Below, piece after piece: positions 15,901 to 24,146 of a stretch of 64,000 nucleotides of DNA (its first letter is position 1; every line of letters begins with the position of its first letter). Source of the DNA: an uncultured Lachnospiraceae bacterium (GTDB taxonomy: Bacteria; Bacillota; Clostridia; Lachnospirales; Lachnospiraceae); NCBI GenBank assembly GCA_902794095.1, contig CADBFZ010000003.1, positions 293,336-357,335 on the forward strand, in the 5' to 3' direction. The position numbers and the translations under genes are program-made. Below the pieces are notes generated by a model. That model had not been told where the DNA came from. It did not search any database and worked only from the letters and a program-made list of their open reading frames with translations.

Positions 15901-17513
15901 TCTCCCCTCCACCTCATCACGATATCTATTCCATTGAGGATCTGGCTCAGCTTATTTACGACCTTAAGAACGCAAACAGAAACGCCAGAATATCCGTAAA
16001 GCTTGTTTCGGAAGCAGGCGTAGGAACCATAGCATCAGGTGTTGCCAAGGCAGGTGCACAGGTTGTACTTATCTCCGGTTATGACGGAGGTACCGGTGCT
16101 GCCCCTTACAGCTCAGTACACGGCGCAGGACTTCCCTGGGAGCTTGGTGTTGCCGAGACACATCAGGCACTTATCGAAAGCGGACTTCGTTCAAGAGTAA
16201 GAATCGAGACAGACGGAAAGCTCATGACAGGACGCGACGTTGCAATCGCAGCACTTCTCGGTGCGGAGGAATTCGGATTTGCAACAGCTCCCCTTGTATC
16301 ATTGGGATGCATGATGATGAGAGTCTGCTCCAAGGATACATGTCCCGTAGGCATCGCTACCCAGAACGAAATCTTAAGAAAGAGATTTGCAGGAAAGCCC
16401 GAGCATGTAATTAACTTCATGACCTTTGCGGCAATGCAGCTTCGTGAGATCATGGCATACCTTGGATTCAAGACAGTTGATGAGATGATCGGTCGTACCG
16501 ACTGCCTGAAAAAGAGAGCAAGCTTCGATCAGCCCCATGCTCATACGATTTCTTTTGATGCAATACTTAAGCCTGAATATGCTCACATTGAAGAGAACAG
16601 ATTCGATCCCAAGCAGGCATATGATTTTGAACTCGAGAAGACTCTCGATGTAAATAAGCTTCTTCCCTGGTTTGATAAAGCATCCAAGACAAAGTCTGCT
16701 TCATCAAAAGTATCTGTCAAGGTAAGCTCAACGGACAGAAGCCTCGGAACCATCCTTGGATCTGAGATCGTAAGAAAGTACGGTGACGGTTGCAGAGGGC
16801 TTGCAGAGGAAAGATACGTGGTTGAATGCGAAGGCGGCGGTGGCCAGTCATTCGGTGCATTCATTCCTCACGGTCTTACCATTAAGCTTAAGGGTGATGC
16901 AAACGACGGATTCGGTAAGGGACTCTCAGGCGGAAAGCTTGTAGTTACTCCTCCCGAAGGAAGCACCTTCGAAGCATCCAAGAACATCATAGTTGGTAAC
17001 GTAGCTCTTTACGGCGCAACTTCAGGTAAGGCATATATAACCGGTGTTGCAGGCGAAAGATTCTGTGTAAGAAATTCCGGAGCTACCGCAGTTGCTGAAG
17101 GTTGCGGTGACCACGGCCTTGAGTATATGACCGGCGGAAGAGTAGTAATCCTCGGAAGCACAGGTAAGAACTTCGCAGCCGGTATGAGCGGCGGTATCGC
17201 ATATGTTCTTGATAAGGATCACAGTCTCTATCGCAGGATCAACAAGGATATGATCGAACTCGAAGAAGTATCCGAGAAGGTGGACAGAGAAGAGCTTAAA
17301 GCAATCCTTGAAGATTACGTAAAGTGCACCGGATCAAAGCTCGGTAAAGAGATACTCGATAGCTTCGATGAAGAACTTCTTTGCTTCAAGAAAGTAATCG
17401 CAAGAGATTATCAGAGAATGATCAGAACCATCGCTAAGTACGAAGAGGAAGGCGCATCAAGAGAAAGAGCCGAACTCGAAGCATTCAAAGAAGTTGCAGG
17501 CAAAGCGGTTTAA
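12984..17513 (+). CDS. gltB: Glutamate synthase (NADPH) large subunit
   Basis: A 1509-residue iron-sulfur flavoprotein that makes glutamate from 2-oxoglutarate and glutamine-derived ammonia. A short propeptide precedes the catalytic Cys14 (HDACGIGAVV), which becomes the N-terminal nucleophile of the class II amidotransferase domain. The central FMN/synthase region contains SYGSLSREAHETIA, GEGGEASDRF and SPPPHHDIYSIEDL. A [3Fe-4S] cluster is bound by CMMMRVCSKDTCPVG, and the GXGXG beta-helix closes the protein. GAAAGGAAG lies upstream of the ATG. It forms an operon with gltD and is predicted to be under ANTAR antitermination. Confidence 0.97.
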   Translation: MDNNLSYDREHDACGIGAVVKIDGVPEYSVLDDALTIVEKLEHRAGKDASGKVGDGVGIMLQISHSFFASALKKAGIKVGHAGDYGIGMFFLPQDELKRTFAKRLFEVIADKEGVEVKGWREVPTNPKILGERAFDCMPSIWQCVVGRPENIQKGIDFDRKLYVIRREFEQSSDDTYICSLSSRTIVYKGMFLVSQLRRFYDDLQSKEYTTAVALVHSRFSTNTLPSWERAHPYRFIAHNGEINTIRGNSDRMLAREETMHSALLESEKSKIYPVISASGSDSAMLDNTLEFLYMNGMDLPLAMMALIPEPWKHNRFMSESKKDFYHYYATMMEPWDGPAAILFTDGELFGATLDRNGLRPSRYYVTDDNRLILSSEVGVLDIAPEHIVEKSRLTPGRMLLVDMRKKRIISDEECKEFYASSNPYGEWLDAHLIRLKDLTIPNHQVPVHTQPERDRLYKVFGYSYEEVKTYILEAAKNGAEPTVSMGHDVPLASLSDNYPLMYRFFQQQFAQVTNPPIDSLREKIVTDTTVYIGSDGDLLCEKSDNCTVLEVNNPILTGVDVMKIRSMKRKGFKTETISLLYYKHTSLSRAVEQLYLSVDRAVSQGANIIILSDRGVDENHVPIPALLAVSAVEQHLVHTKKRTAVSLILETAEVRDVHQTACILGFGARAVNPYLAHECIGELINLGLLDKDLHTAIDDFDKALLSGVVKIAAKMGISTIQSYQSARIFEAIGLSDEVIRDYFAGVASRVGGIGVKELEEGISYRHDRAFDPMGLPVDPVLDSMGYHNLRSGNGKEDHLYSPKVIVLLQQAVRTGDYEKFKEYTSLVDDAKHPHTLRGLLEFVPAGKSIDIDKVEPVSEIVKRFQVGAMSYGSLSREAHETIATAMNRLGGRSNTGEGGEASDRFGTERNSAVKQVASGRFGVTEEYLLSANEIQIKMAQGAKPGEGGNLPAAKVYPWVAKTRCSTPGVQLISPPPHHDIYSIEDLAQLIYDLKNANRNARISVKLVSEAGVGTIASGVAKAGAQVVLISGYDGGTGAAPYSSVHGAGLPWELGVAETHQALIESGLRSRVRIETDGKLMTGRDVAIAALLGAEEFGFATAPLVSLGCMMMRVCSKDTCPVGIATQNEILRKRFAGKPEHVINFMTFAAMQLREIMAYLGFKTVDEMIGRTDCLKKRASFDQPHAHTISFDAILKPEYAHIEENRFDPKQAYDFELEKTLDVNKLLPWFDKASKTKSASSKVSVKVSSTDRSLGTILGSEIVRKYGDGCRGLAEERYVVECEGGGGQSFGAFIPHGLTIKLKGDANDGFGKGLSGGKLVVTPPEGSTFEASKNIIVGNVALYGATSGKAYITGVAGERFCVRNSGATAVAEGCGDHGLEYMTGGRVVILGSTGKNFAAGMSGGIAYVLDKDHSLYRRINKDMIELEEVSEKVDREELKAILEDYVKCTGSKLGKEILDSFDEELLCFKKVIARDYQRMIRTIAKYEEEGASRERAELEAFKEVAGKAV

Positions 17514-17529
17514 AAGGCAGGGAGATAAA

Positions 17530-18993
17530 ATGGGAAAACAGACAGGCTTTCTTGAATACGAAAGAACAGAAAACGAAGAGATCCCGGCTAAGGAAAGGAT
17601 CAAAGGCTACAAAGAATTCCATACCTTTCAGACCGAAGAGACCAGGAGAAAACAGGGAGCAAGATGCATGAACTGTGGCGTTCCCTTTTGCCAGTCGGCA
17701 ATGAGCCTTTCGGGAATGGTAGTAGGATGCCCTCTTCACAATCTAATCCCCGAGTGGAACGATGCAATCTACAAGGGAGAGGACGCACACGCACTTGCAA
17801 GACTCCTTAAGACAAACAGATTCCCCGAGTTCACCGGAAGAGTATGTCCCGCACTTTGCGAGAAGGCATGTATCTGCGGACAGTACGACGACCCCGTAAC
17901 CGTAAGAGACAACGAGCTCTTCCTTATTGAGTCAGGTTATAAGAACGGCTGGATGAAGGCTCAACCTCCGGTAAAAGAAAGCGGAAAGAGCGTAGCTGTT
18001 ATCGGTAGTGGCCCTTCCGGACTTTCCGCAGCGGATGCACTACGTAAAAGAGGACATAAGGTAACCGTATTTGAAAGAGAGGACCGTATCGGCGGACTTC
18101 TTATGTACGGAATCCCCAACATGAAACTTGACAAGAGTGTCATTGCAAGAAGACAAAAGCTCATGGAAGAGGAAGGTATCGAGTTTAAGACCGGGGTCAA
18201 AGTCGGCGTAGATATCAAGGCTTCCGAACTTCGTAAGAAATATGATGCCATCGTTCTTGCGTGCGGTGCCAAGAAAGCAAGAGCACTTACCGCAGAAGGA
18301 ATCGAAGGAACCGACGGAGTATACTTTGCGGTTGATTTCTTAACCGCAGCTACAAAGAACGTACTCGGTATTAAGAAACTTCCCGTGCATTTCGATGCAA
18401 AGGGAAAGAACGTAATAATCGTAGGCGGCGGTGATACCGGTAATGACTGTATCGGAACTGTTATCAGAATGGGATGCAAATCCGTAACAGCAATCGAGAT
18501 GATGCCCAAGCCTCCGGTAGAAAGAGCTGCGAATAACCCCTGGCCCGAGTGGCCCAAGACTCTCCGCACAGACTACGGTCATGCAGAGGCTATCGAAGTA
18601 TTCGGAGAAGATCCCAGAGTATTTAAGACCACGGTTACCAAAGTATTTTCCAAGAAGGGTAAGATAAGCGAAGTAGAACTTTCAGAGGTTTATTTTGACA
18701 AGGGAAAGCTTTGCACCAAGAAGGGAACCGAGAGAAAGGTTAAGTGCGATCTGCTTCTTGTTGCCGCAGGATTTGTAGGCGCGGAGTCTGAAGTTCCCGA
18801 GGATTTCGGTCTTGATATGACTGCAAGGGGAGTTGTGGCAACTCCCGAAGGAAAGTACTCTACAAATGTTCCCGGTGTCTTTTCCGCAGGAGATATGAGA
18901 AGAGGACAGAGCCTTGTCGTATGGGCACTCAGCGAAGGAAAAGAGTGCGCAGCCGAGGTTGACGAGTATCTGATGGGATACAGAAACGGCTGA
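17530..18993 (+). CDS. gltD: Glutamate synthase small subunit
   Basis: A 487-residue FAD and [4Fe-4S] protein that takes electrons from NAD(P)H to GltB. N-terminal cysteines (ARCMNCGVPFCQ, VGCPLHNLIPEWN, CPALCEKACICG) bind the clusters. Rossmann motifs follow: GSGPSGLSAADALRKRGH for FAD and GGGDTGNDCIG for NAD(P)H. The chosen ATG at 17530 starts the conserved MGKQTGFLEYER and follows GGGAG by 7 bases; an in-frame ATG at 17494 lies inside gltB and lacks one. Seventeen bases separate it from gltB. Confidence 0.96.
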   Translation: MGKQTGFLEYERTENEEIPAKERIKGYKEFHTFQTEETRRKQGARCMNCGVPFCQSAMSLSGMVVGCPLHNLIPEWNDAIYKGEDAHALARLLKTNRFPEFTGRVCPALCEKACICGQYDDPVTVRDNELFLIESGYKNGWMKAQPPVKESGKSVAVIGSGPSGLSAADALRKRGHKVTVFEREDRIGGLLMYGIPNMKLDKSVIARRQKLMEEEGIEFKTGVKVGVDIKASELRKKYDAIVLACGAKKARALTAEGIEGTDGVYFAVDFLTAATKNVLGIKKLPVHFDAKGKNVIIVGGGDTGNDCIGTVIRMGCKSVTAIEMMPKPPVERAANNPWPEWPKTLRTDYGHAEAIEVFGEDPRVFKTTVTKVFSKKGKISEVELSEVYFDKGKLCTKKGTERKVKCDLLLVAAGFVGAESEVPEDFGLDMTARGVVATPEGKYSTNVPGVFSAGDMRRGQSLVVWALSEGKECAAEVDEYLMGYRNG

Positions 18994-19014
18994 TGATTTG
19001 CTGGCAAGCGTTAA

Positions 19015-19043
19015 TTGACAGGTTGCCTTGCATATAGAATAAT
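19015..19043 (+). promoter_or_regulatory. Candidate promoter of glnA
   Basis: TTGACA (19015-19020), a 17-nt spacer and AATAAT (19038-19043). Unlike the gltB and glnN leaders, the short leader to glnA holds no AAAGGC hairpin and no terminator. Confidence 0.5.
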
Positions 19044-19079
19044 TAATAAAAACCTATCAGTAACCATCTTGGAGGATAT

Positions 19080-20297
19080 ATGAATTACACATCTCAGGAA
19101 GTGAAACAGTTCGTCGAAGAAGAAGACGTCAAATTTATCCGTCTTGCTTTTTCCGATGTGTTCGGAAAACTGAAGAATGTATCTATTATGCCCACGGAGC
19201 TTGATCGTGCATTTACCGAAGGCATAGCAATCGATGCATGGAGCATAACAGGATTTGACTGCTTCGACAGATCGGATCTCTTTCTTCATCCCGATCCCGA
19301 CACCCTGGCAATTCTTCCCTGGAGACCCGAGCACGGAAGAGTTATCAGGATGTATTGCGATATAACATGGCCCGACGGTACTCCTTTTGAATGTGATTCC
19401 AGAACATTCCTTAAGGGTGCGATCGATGCTGCCGAGAAGAAGGGATATACATTCAGATTCGGAACCGAGCAGGAATTCTATCTGTTCAGAAACGATCTTG
19501 AAGGTGAATCTACTGACATCCCTTATGACTCTGCAGGATATATGGACGTAGGTCCTGCCGACAGATGTGCGAACATCAGAAGAGAAATCTGCATTACTCT
19601 CGAGCAGATGGGAATTATGCCCGAAAGCTCTCATCATGAAGAAGGTCCCGGACAAAACGAGATCGACTTCAGATATTGTGATGCCCTTAAAGCTGCCGAT
19701 GATGCAATGACATTCAGAAGTGTGGTTGGTGCAATCGCAAACAGAAACGGAGCTACCGCAGTATTTACACCCAAGCCTTTCAAGGGTAAGCCCGGTAACG
19801 GAATGCATATCAACTTCTCCGTTAAAAAGGGAAATGAAGATGCGGATCTTAATCTTGTCATTGCAGGCATACTCGAGAATATTGCCGAGATGACTCTTAT
19901 CTTGAACCCTACCAGAGAAAGCTATGACAGAATAGGTGCACTCAAAGCACCCGGATATATCACCTGGGCCAAGGAGAACCGTTCTGCCCTTATCAGAATT
20001 CCCGCAGCGTTCGGCGAGTACGTAAGAGGAGAACTCAGATCTCCCGATACCTGTGCGAATCCTTATCTCGCATTCGGACTTTTGATCTATGCGGGACTTG
20101 AAGGTCTTGAAAAAGGACTTAAAGCACCCGAACCCGTAAATACAAATCTCTCCACAGCCGGAGAAGAAGTAACAAAGAATCTTAAGAAGTTACCCATGTC
20201 TCTTGAGGATGCGGTATCAACTGCTTCGAAGGGAAAATTTGTGGTCGAAAAACTTCCTTCCGAGATTCTTGCTTCATATCTTGATCTGAACAGATAA
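19080..20297 (+). CDS. glnA: Glutamine synthetase, type I (short form)
   Basis: A GSI-family enzyme joining ammonia to glutamate with ATP. Metal and substrate motifs are present in order: FRFGTEQEFYLF, EEGPGQNEIDFRY, GNGMHINFS, ENRSALIRIPA and VRGELRSPDTCANPYLAFG. At 405 residues it is shorter than the usual ~440-470, and I do not see the Tyr adenylylation segment of GSI-beta, so it should be controlled by feedback or protein partners. SD TTGGAGG is 6-7 bases before the ATG. The ANTAR regulator follows 20 bases after the stop with no terminator, so they form an operon. A second synthetase, GSIII, lies 4 kb on. Confidence 0.95.
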   Translation: MNYTSQEVKQFVEEEDVKFIRLAFSDVFGKLKNVSIMPTELDRAFTEGIAIDAWSITGFDCFDRSDLFLHPDPDTLAILPWRPEHGRVIRMYCDITWPDGTPFECDSRTFLKGAIDAAEKKGYTFRFGTEQEFYLFRNDLEGESTDIPYDSAGYMDVGPADRCANIRREICITLEQMGIMPESSHHEEGPGQNEIDFRYCDALKAADDAMTFRSVVGAIANRNGATAVFTPKPFKGKPGNGMHINFSVKKGNEDADLNLVIAGILENIAEMTLILNPTRESYDRIGALKAPGYITWAKENRSALIRIPAAFGEYVRGELRSPDTCANPYLAFGLLIYAGLEGLEKGLKAPEPVNTNLSTAGEEVTKNLKKLPMSLEDAVSTASKGKFVVEKLPSEILASYLDLNR

Positions 20298-20317
20298 TTA
20301 GAAAAGGGTTGCTTTAA

Positions 20318-20899
20318 ATGCAGGCTGAAAGAGTATACAGCGTGCTGCTTGTATCTGCAGCGGAAAAAATGAATACCAGGCTGGCTAACTTTTTTTCCGG
20401 AGGGGGATTTGAACCGGTAACGGTTGTAGACAGTGTTGCAAAGGCGCAGCGTAGATTATTGAACAGAGAGTACGATCTGGTCATAGTCAACTCGCCTCTT
20501 CCCGACGACTTCGGAAAAAAGCTTGCGGTTGATGTGGTGGCCGAAAGCGGAGGAGTATCACTTCTCCTGGTAAAGAGCGATATGTACGATGAGATTTCAT
20601 CAAGCATGATTCCAAGGGGCGTAATGGTGGCAAAAAGGCCTCTTGATGATTCGATGATAGGTCAGCTGCTTAATATCATGTGCAGCGTTTGTGAGCGTCT
20701 CAAGGGCATCAGAAAGAAGACTATGAGCCTTGAGGATAAGATGGAAGAGATCAGACTCGTCAACAGGGCTAAATGGGCACTTATCAAGTCCTGCCACATG
20801 ACGGAGGAAGATGCTCACAGATTTATTCAGAAGCAGGCCATGGACCTGTGCCTGAGTAAAAAAGAAACCGCAGAAAATATTCTTAAAACTTACGGATAA
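20318..20899 (+). CDS. ANTAR-domain antiterminator with a pseudo-receiver domain
   Basis: A 193-residue protein. Residues 1-~120 fold like a response-regulator receiver, but the acidic pocket is degraded: Ser/Ala replace the early Asp pair (LLVSAAEKMN) and Asn58 replaces the phospho-acceptor (VIVNSPLPD). A coiled linker leads to an ANTAR RNA-binding domain at ~133-190, with VNRAKWALIKSCHMTEEDAH and FIQKQAMDLCLSKKETAENIL. ANTAR proteins bind hexaloop hairpins and prevent termination; matching hairpins lie upstream of gltB and glnN. With the Asp gone, its signal is probably a ligand or a partner such as the adjacent glutamine synthetase rather than phosphorylation (inference). Confidence 0.9.
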   Translation: MQAERVYSVLLVSAAEKMNTRLANFFSGGGFEPVTVVDSVAKAQRRLLNREYDLVIVNSPLPDDFGKKLAVDVVAESGGVSLLLVKSDMYDEISSSMIPRGVMVAKRPLDDSMIGQLLNIMCSVCERLKGIRKKTMSLEDKMEEIRLVNRAKWALIKSCHMTEEDAHRFIQKQAMDLCLSKKETAENILKTYG

Positions 20900-20903
20900 A
20901 AAG

Positions 20904-20940
20904 TGTGACACGGGGTCTATCCCGTGTCACATTTATTTTA
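20904..20940. terminator. Bidirectional terminator between the ANTAR gene and the esterase
   Basis: An 11-bp perfect stem TGTGACACGGG with CCCGTGTCACA (20904-20914, 20921-20931), loop GTCTAT. TTTATTTT follows on + and TTTTT on -. It serves both convergent genes. Confidence 0.88.
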
Positions 20941-21765
20941 GTCCTCGCCTACTCTTACATTGCCGCTTCCCAGTCCGAGATTTTCTCCCTCGAGAGGAAG
21001 CCAGTCCAGAACCTTCTTGATCTGGGAATCCCAGAAGTCCCAGTCGTGACCTCTCTTTTCTTCATCCCAGGTAACATCAGCACCTTTACTGACAAGATAG
21101 TTTTTAAAATCTACATTTGCATCAAAGAGACCGTCTTCGGTTCCGCAGGAGATATAGAACTTCGGGGCGGGACGGTTTTCTTTTAACAGATTATCGAAAG
21201 CAACAGTAGGATTCAGGTCCGTCTTGGCGGCTTTTTCCATATCGCCGAATATTGCCTTCTCATCCATCAGCATGGCGTCATGTTCCTTGCCGTCGAATAA
21301 ATGCGCGGCGGATGAAAGTCCCGCAACATGGCTGAAGGTGTCCGAATAAACTATGCCGTTTCTGAGGGCGCCGTATCCGCCCATGGAAAGACCTGCGATA
21401 TATGTATCTTCCCTTTTATCCGAAAGAGGGAACATGTTTCTCGTAACCTCAACAAGTTCCTTACCGATAAAGTCGCTGTAATTATTCTTGGTTCCGGGAT
21501 AATCGATGTAGAAGGCGTTGTCGCCCGAGGGCATTACAACCGCAAGATTTTTCTCTTCGGCCCATCTTCTGATACGGGTTCCGTTAACCCAGTCGCTGCA
21601 GTCGCCGAGAAGGCCGTGGAGAAGATAGAGAGTTTTGAACTTCTTGTCGCGATCGTTAGCGTATCCGAAAGTTCTGTAGTCGATCTTATCCGAAGGAAGG
21701 ATCACATAGAGCGGGACAGTTCTGAAAAGAGCTTTTGATAAGTAACTTACCTGAAGCAGTGCCAT
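20938..21765 (-). CDS. Esterase of the EstA / S-formylglutathione hydrolase-like family
   Basis: A 275-residue alpha/beta hydrolase without a signal peptide. The nucleophile Ser127 is in IAGLSMGGYGALR, the acid Asp in SCGTEDGLFDAN, and the His in RGHDWDFWD. The oxyanion region is LYLLHGLLGDCSDW. The family covers tributyrin esterases, acetyl-xylan and feruloyl esterases; I infer cleavage of short acyl esters, perhaps acetylated sugars. SD CGGAGG is 7 bases before the ATG on the - strand. It sits alone and is unrelated to the nitrogen genes around it. Confidence 0.85.
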   Translation of the reverse strand: MALLQVSYLSKALFRTVPLYVILPSDKIDYRTFGYANDRDKKFKTLYLLHGLLGDCSDWVNGTRIRRWAEEKNLAVVMPSGDNAFYIDYPGTKNNYSDFIGKELVEVTRNMFPLSDKREDTYIAGLSMGGYGALRNGIVYSDTFSHVAGLSSAAHLFDGKEHDAMLMDEKAIFGDMEKAAKTDLNPTVAFDNLLKENRPAPKFYISCGTEDGLFDANVDFKNYLVSKGADVTWDEEKRGHDWDFWDSQIKKVLDWLPLEGENLGLGSGNVRVGED

Positions 21766-21845
21766 ATCTGTACCTCCGTTTGTTTTATTTTCCCCATATA
21801 AAAATTTTATCTTAGCAGGGGTGAAAAGCCAACAAATGATTTCGT

Positions 21846-21924
21846 TGAATTAAAATTCAATAAAGTGTTGACAAATGATTTGCATCGATTTATATTGAAT
21901 ACAGATTCAGTGAATACGAATTCA
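21846..21924 (+). promoter_or_regulatory. Promoter with three TGAAT-N4-ATTCA operator copies
   Basis: TTGACA (21868-21873), a 17-nt spacer and TATATT (21891-21896). Three dyads of one design surround it: TGAAT-TAAA-ATTCA at 21846-21859, TGAAT-ACAG-ATTCA at 21896-21909 and TGAAT-ACGA-ATTCA at 21911-21924. The last two overlap the -10 edge and the start site, with centres 15 bp apart; the first is upstream of the -35. They are most likely sites of the TetR-family protein encoded second in this operon. Confidence 0.8.
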
Positions 21925-21962
21925 ACAAACGACAAAACATTTAAATAAGTGAGGATAAAGAT

Positions 21963-23444
21963 ATGGCAAAGATAATAATCGTAGGTGGCGGAATTGCAGG
22001 ACTTTCAGCAGGCATATATGCACTTAAGGCAGGATATGAGGCTGAGATTTATGAGAAGAACCCCTTGGTCGGCGGCGAGTGCATGGGATGGAACCGCAAA
22101 GGTTATCACATCGATAACTGCATCCACTGGCTCACCGGCACCGACCCTAAGACCGGACTTTGGGAGGTGTGGAAGACCGTCGGTGCCATCGATGAAAATA
22201 CAGAGTATGCCAAGACTTCAAAGTTCTATTCAAGCAGAGCCGAGGGAAGAGAGGTTACTCTCTGGAACGATCTTGATAAAACAGAGAAAGAGCTTATTGC
22301 AGAGTCACCCGAGGACGAAGAAGAGATCAAGAAATTCATTCAGCACGTAAGATATGCGGAGGATTGCGTAATCCCTTCAATCAAGCCCCTTGATATGATG
22401 GGCATGCGTGATTATATCGAAATGGGTAAGGGCATGGCGAATATGCCCAAGGTTATGAAAGAGTACGGCAAGATCAACTGTTTCGAACTGGGCAAGAGAT
22501 TTAAATCCCCCGTCATCAGGAAGATGATGAGCGATTATCTCCCCGGAGAATACACTGCTTACTCCCTTATCGTTTCTTACGCAACCATGACAAGCGGAAA
22601 CGGCAATATCCCCATGAAAGGATCCCTTGCAATGTCACTTCGCATCGCAGAGAGATTCAAGGAAATGGGTGGCGTGATCCATACCGCCACTCCCGTAAGT
22701 GAAATTGTGATCAAGGGAAAAAAGACCGAGGGCATTAAGCTTGAGGACGGCTCATTCATTCCTGCGGATTTCGTAATAAGCGCAGTAGATACGGATTTCC
22801 TCTTCGGAAGACTTATCGACAGAAAATACATGCCTAAGGATCTTGTTAAGGCTTACGAAAAGAGAGATGCATATCCCGTTACCACAGGCTTCCAGGTTGC
22901 ATATGCAATCGATGATACATTCTCGGGAGAAGATACGATCTTTTTTGACTGCGAGCCCATGCAGATCGGAACAAGAACCTTCTCAAGACTTTCCGTTAAG
23001 AACTATGCATATGACAAGAGTTTTGCTCCGGAGGGAAAAGCAGTTCTTCAGGCAAACCTTATCCAGACAGATGCCGACTACGAATACTGGGCATCACTCA
23101 GTAAGGAAGAGTACAGAGCAAAGAAGGAAGAACTCACTTCCATGATCACAGACAGGATCGTAAAAGAGTTCCCCGAGCTTGCCGGAAAAATAGAACTCCT
23201 TGATTCATGGTCTCCTATGACTTATAACAGATATTGTAATGCTTATCACGGCTCCTATATGGGATTTGTTACGACCGTGGGAAATAAGCAGATGAGATTT
23301 AAAGGCGTAGTTAAGGGCGTGGATAATCTTTACGTAGCCGGCCAGTGGGTAATGAGCCCCGGCGGATTACCCATAGCTGTTGTATCCGGAAAATTTGCGG
23401 TACAGAGGATCCTTAAGAAAGCCGGAAAGTCCATCCTTATCTGA
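21963..23444 (+). CDS. FAD-dependent oxidoreductase, phytoene desaturase-like
   Basis: A 493-residue flavoprotein of the CrtI/COG1233 group. The dinucleotide fold is IIVGGGIAGLSAGIYALKAGY with the following acidic residue in EIYEKNPLVGGECMGW, and the C-terminal FAD motif is LYVAGQWVMSPGGLPIAVVSG. Relatives desaturate or isomerise carotenoids, retinoids or other lipids, but no carotenoid genes are near, so the substrate is unknown. Co-transcribed with the TetR regulator 9 bases downstream, which suggests it detoxifies or modifies the regulator's inducer. Confidence 0.82.
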   Translation: MAKIIIVGGGIAGLSAGIYALKAGYEAEIYEKNPLVGGECMGWNRKGYHIDNCIHWLTGTDPKTGLWEVWKTVGAIDENTEYAKTSKFYSSRAEGREVTLWNDLDKTEKELIAESPEDEEEIKKFIQHVRYAEDCVIPSIKPLDMMGMRDYIEMGKGMANMPKVMKEYGKINCFELGKRFKSPVIRKMMSDYLPGEYTAYSLIVSYATMTSGNGNIPMKGSLAMSLRIAERFKEMGGVIHTATPVSEIVIKGKKTEGIKLEDGSFIPADFVISAVDTDFLFGRLIDRKYMPKDLVKAYEKRDAYPVTTGFQVAYAIDDTFSGEDTIFFDCEPMQIGTRTFSRLSVKNYAYDKSFAPEGKAVLQANLIQTDADYEYWASLSKEEYRAKKEELTSMITDRIVKEFPELAGKIELLDSWSPMTYNRYCNAYHGSYMGFVTTVGNKQMRFKGVVKGVDNLYVAGQWVMSPGGLPIAVVSGKFAVQRILKKAGKSILI

Positions 23445-23453
23445 GGAAATAAT

Positions 23454-24017
23454 ATGACCAGAAAAGAACAGAAGGAAGAAAGAAGAAACGCAATACTGAT
23501 GACGGCGCTTAATCTTTTCGTCGAAAGAGGTTATTACGACACCAAGATCGCAGATATTGCGGCAGCTGTGCCCATGAGCACGGGTCTTTTATTCCACTAT
23601 TTTGAATCGAAGGAAGAACTTCTTCTTGAGCTTGTGAAAATGGGCTTGCAGGGACCGGGTGCCATCGGGGATGTGCCCGGAGTTCCGCCCGATGTGTATC
23701 TTACGGGATTCCTTAAACAGATCTTTGCATTCGCCAAAGAGCAGCCCTGGGTATTTAACATGTTCGTTTTCATGGGACAGGTAAGAAGAGCGGGAATGCC
23801 CGAGGAAGCAAGGCGTCTGGCACAGTCCGTGGATGCCGTTACCCCCACGGTAAAATTGATCAAAAAAGGTCAGAAAGACGGGGTATTTCATAAAGGCGAT
23901 GCGGATACCATGGCACGGTGCTTTTGGGCTTCCGTACAGGGTATCATGGAGCAGATGTCTGCGGATAAGAACATGAAAACTCCCGACCCCGAATGGATTG
24001 TTTCTATTTTGAAATAA
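23454..24017 (+). CDS. TetR/AcrR-family transcriptional regulator
   Basis: A 187-residue regulator. The N-terminal HTH is at ~10-55: ILMTALNLFVERGYYDTKIA, then IAAAVPMSTGLLFHYFESKEE, the classic TetR recognition-helix context. The rest is an alpha-helical ligand-binding domain, including NMFVFMGQVRRAGMPEEA. SD GAGGA is spaced 6-7 bases before the ATG. It is the second gene of the oxidoreductase operon, whose promoter carries three matching dyads, so autorepression relieved by a small hydrophobic ligand is likely. Confidence 0.9.
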   Translation: MTRKEQKEERRNAILMTALNLFVERGYYDTKIADIAAAVPMSTGLLFHYFESKEELLLELVKMGLQGPGAIGDVPGVPPDVYLTGFLKQIFAFAKEQPWVFNMFVFMGQVRRAGMPEEARRLAQSVDAVTPTVKLIKKGQKDGVFHKGDADTMARCFWASVQGIMEQMSADKNMKTPDPEWIVSILK

Positions 24018-24021
24018 TACC

Positions 24022-24113
24022 TTGACAACTTAAATTTACAGTAGTAATTTATCACTTGAAAAGGCAAAGGCGTCTTTTCTGTAAACGTACAGAAAAGGCA
24101 CCTTTGTCTTTTT
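24022..24113 (+). promoter_or_regulatory. glnN promoter and ANTAR-type antiterminator/terminator leader
   Basis: TTGACA (24022-24027), a 17-nt spacer and TAATTT (24045-24050) give a start near 24057. The RNA opens with an 8-bp stem GAAAAGGC-GTCTTTTC (24058-24065, 24072-24079; one G-U) closed by the hexaloop AAAGGC (24066-24071). The competing fold is a terminator of about 21 bp (24063-24083 with 24088-24108; one C-A mismatch and two G-U pairs), loop AACG, then TTTTT. This repeats the gltB leader, down to GGCAAAGGCGTCT. The ANTAR protein 3 kb upstream should bind the hexaloop and let transcription pass. Confidence 0.82.
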
Positions 24114-24146
24114 CTGTTTCCAAAAACATTTAGGAGGAACAATACT

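Noticed and set aside
18994..19079. ANTAR hairpin before glnA
   Set aside because: The leader is short and has no AAAGGC loop or terminator; glnA seems outside that switch.
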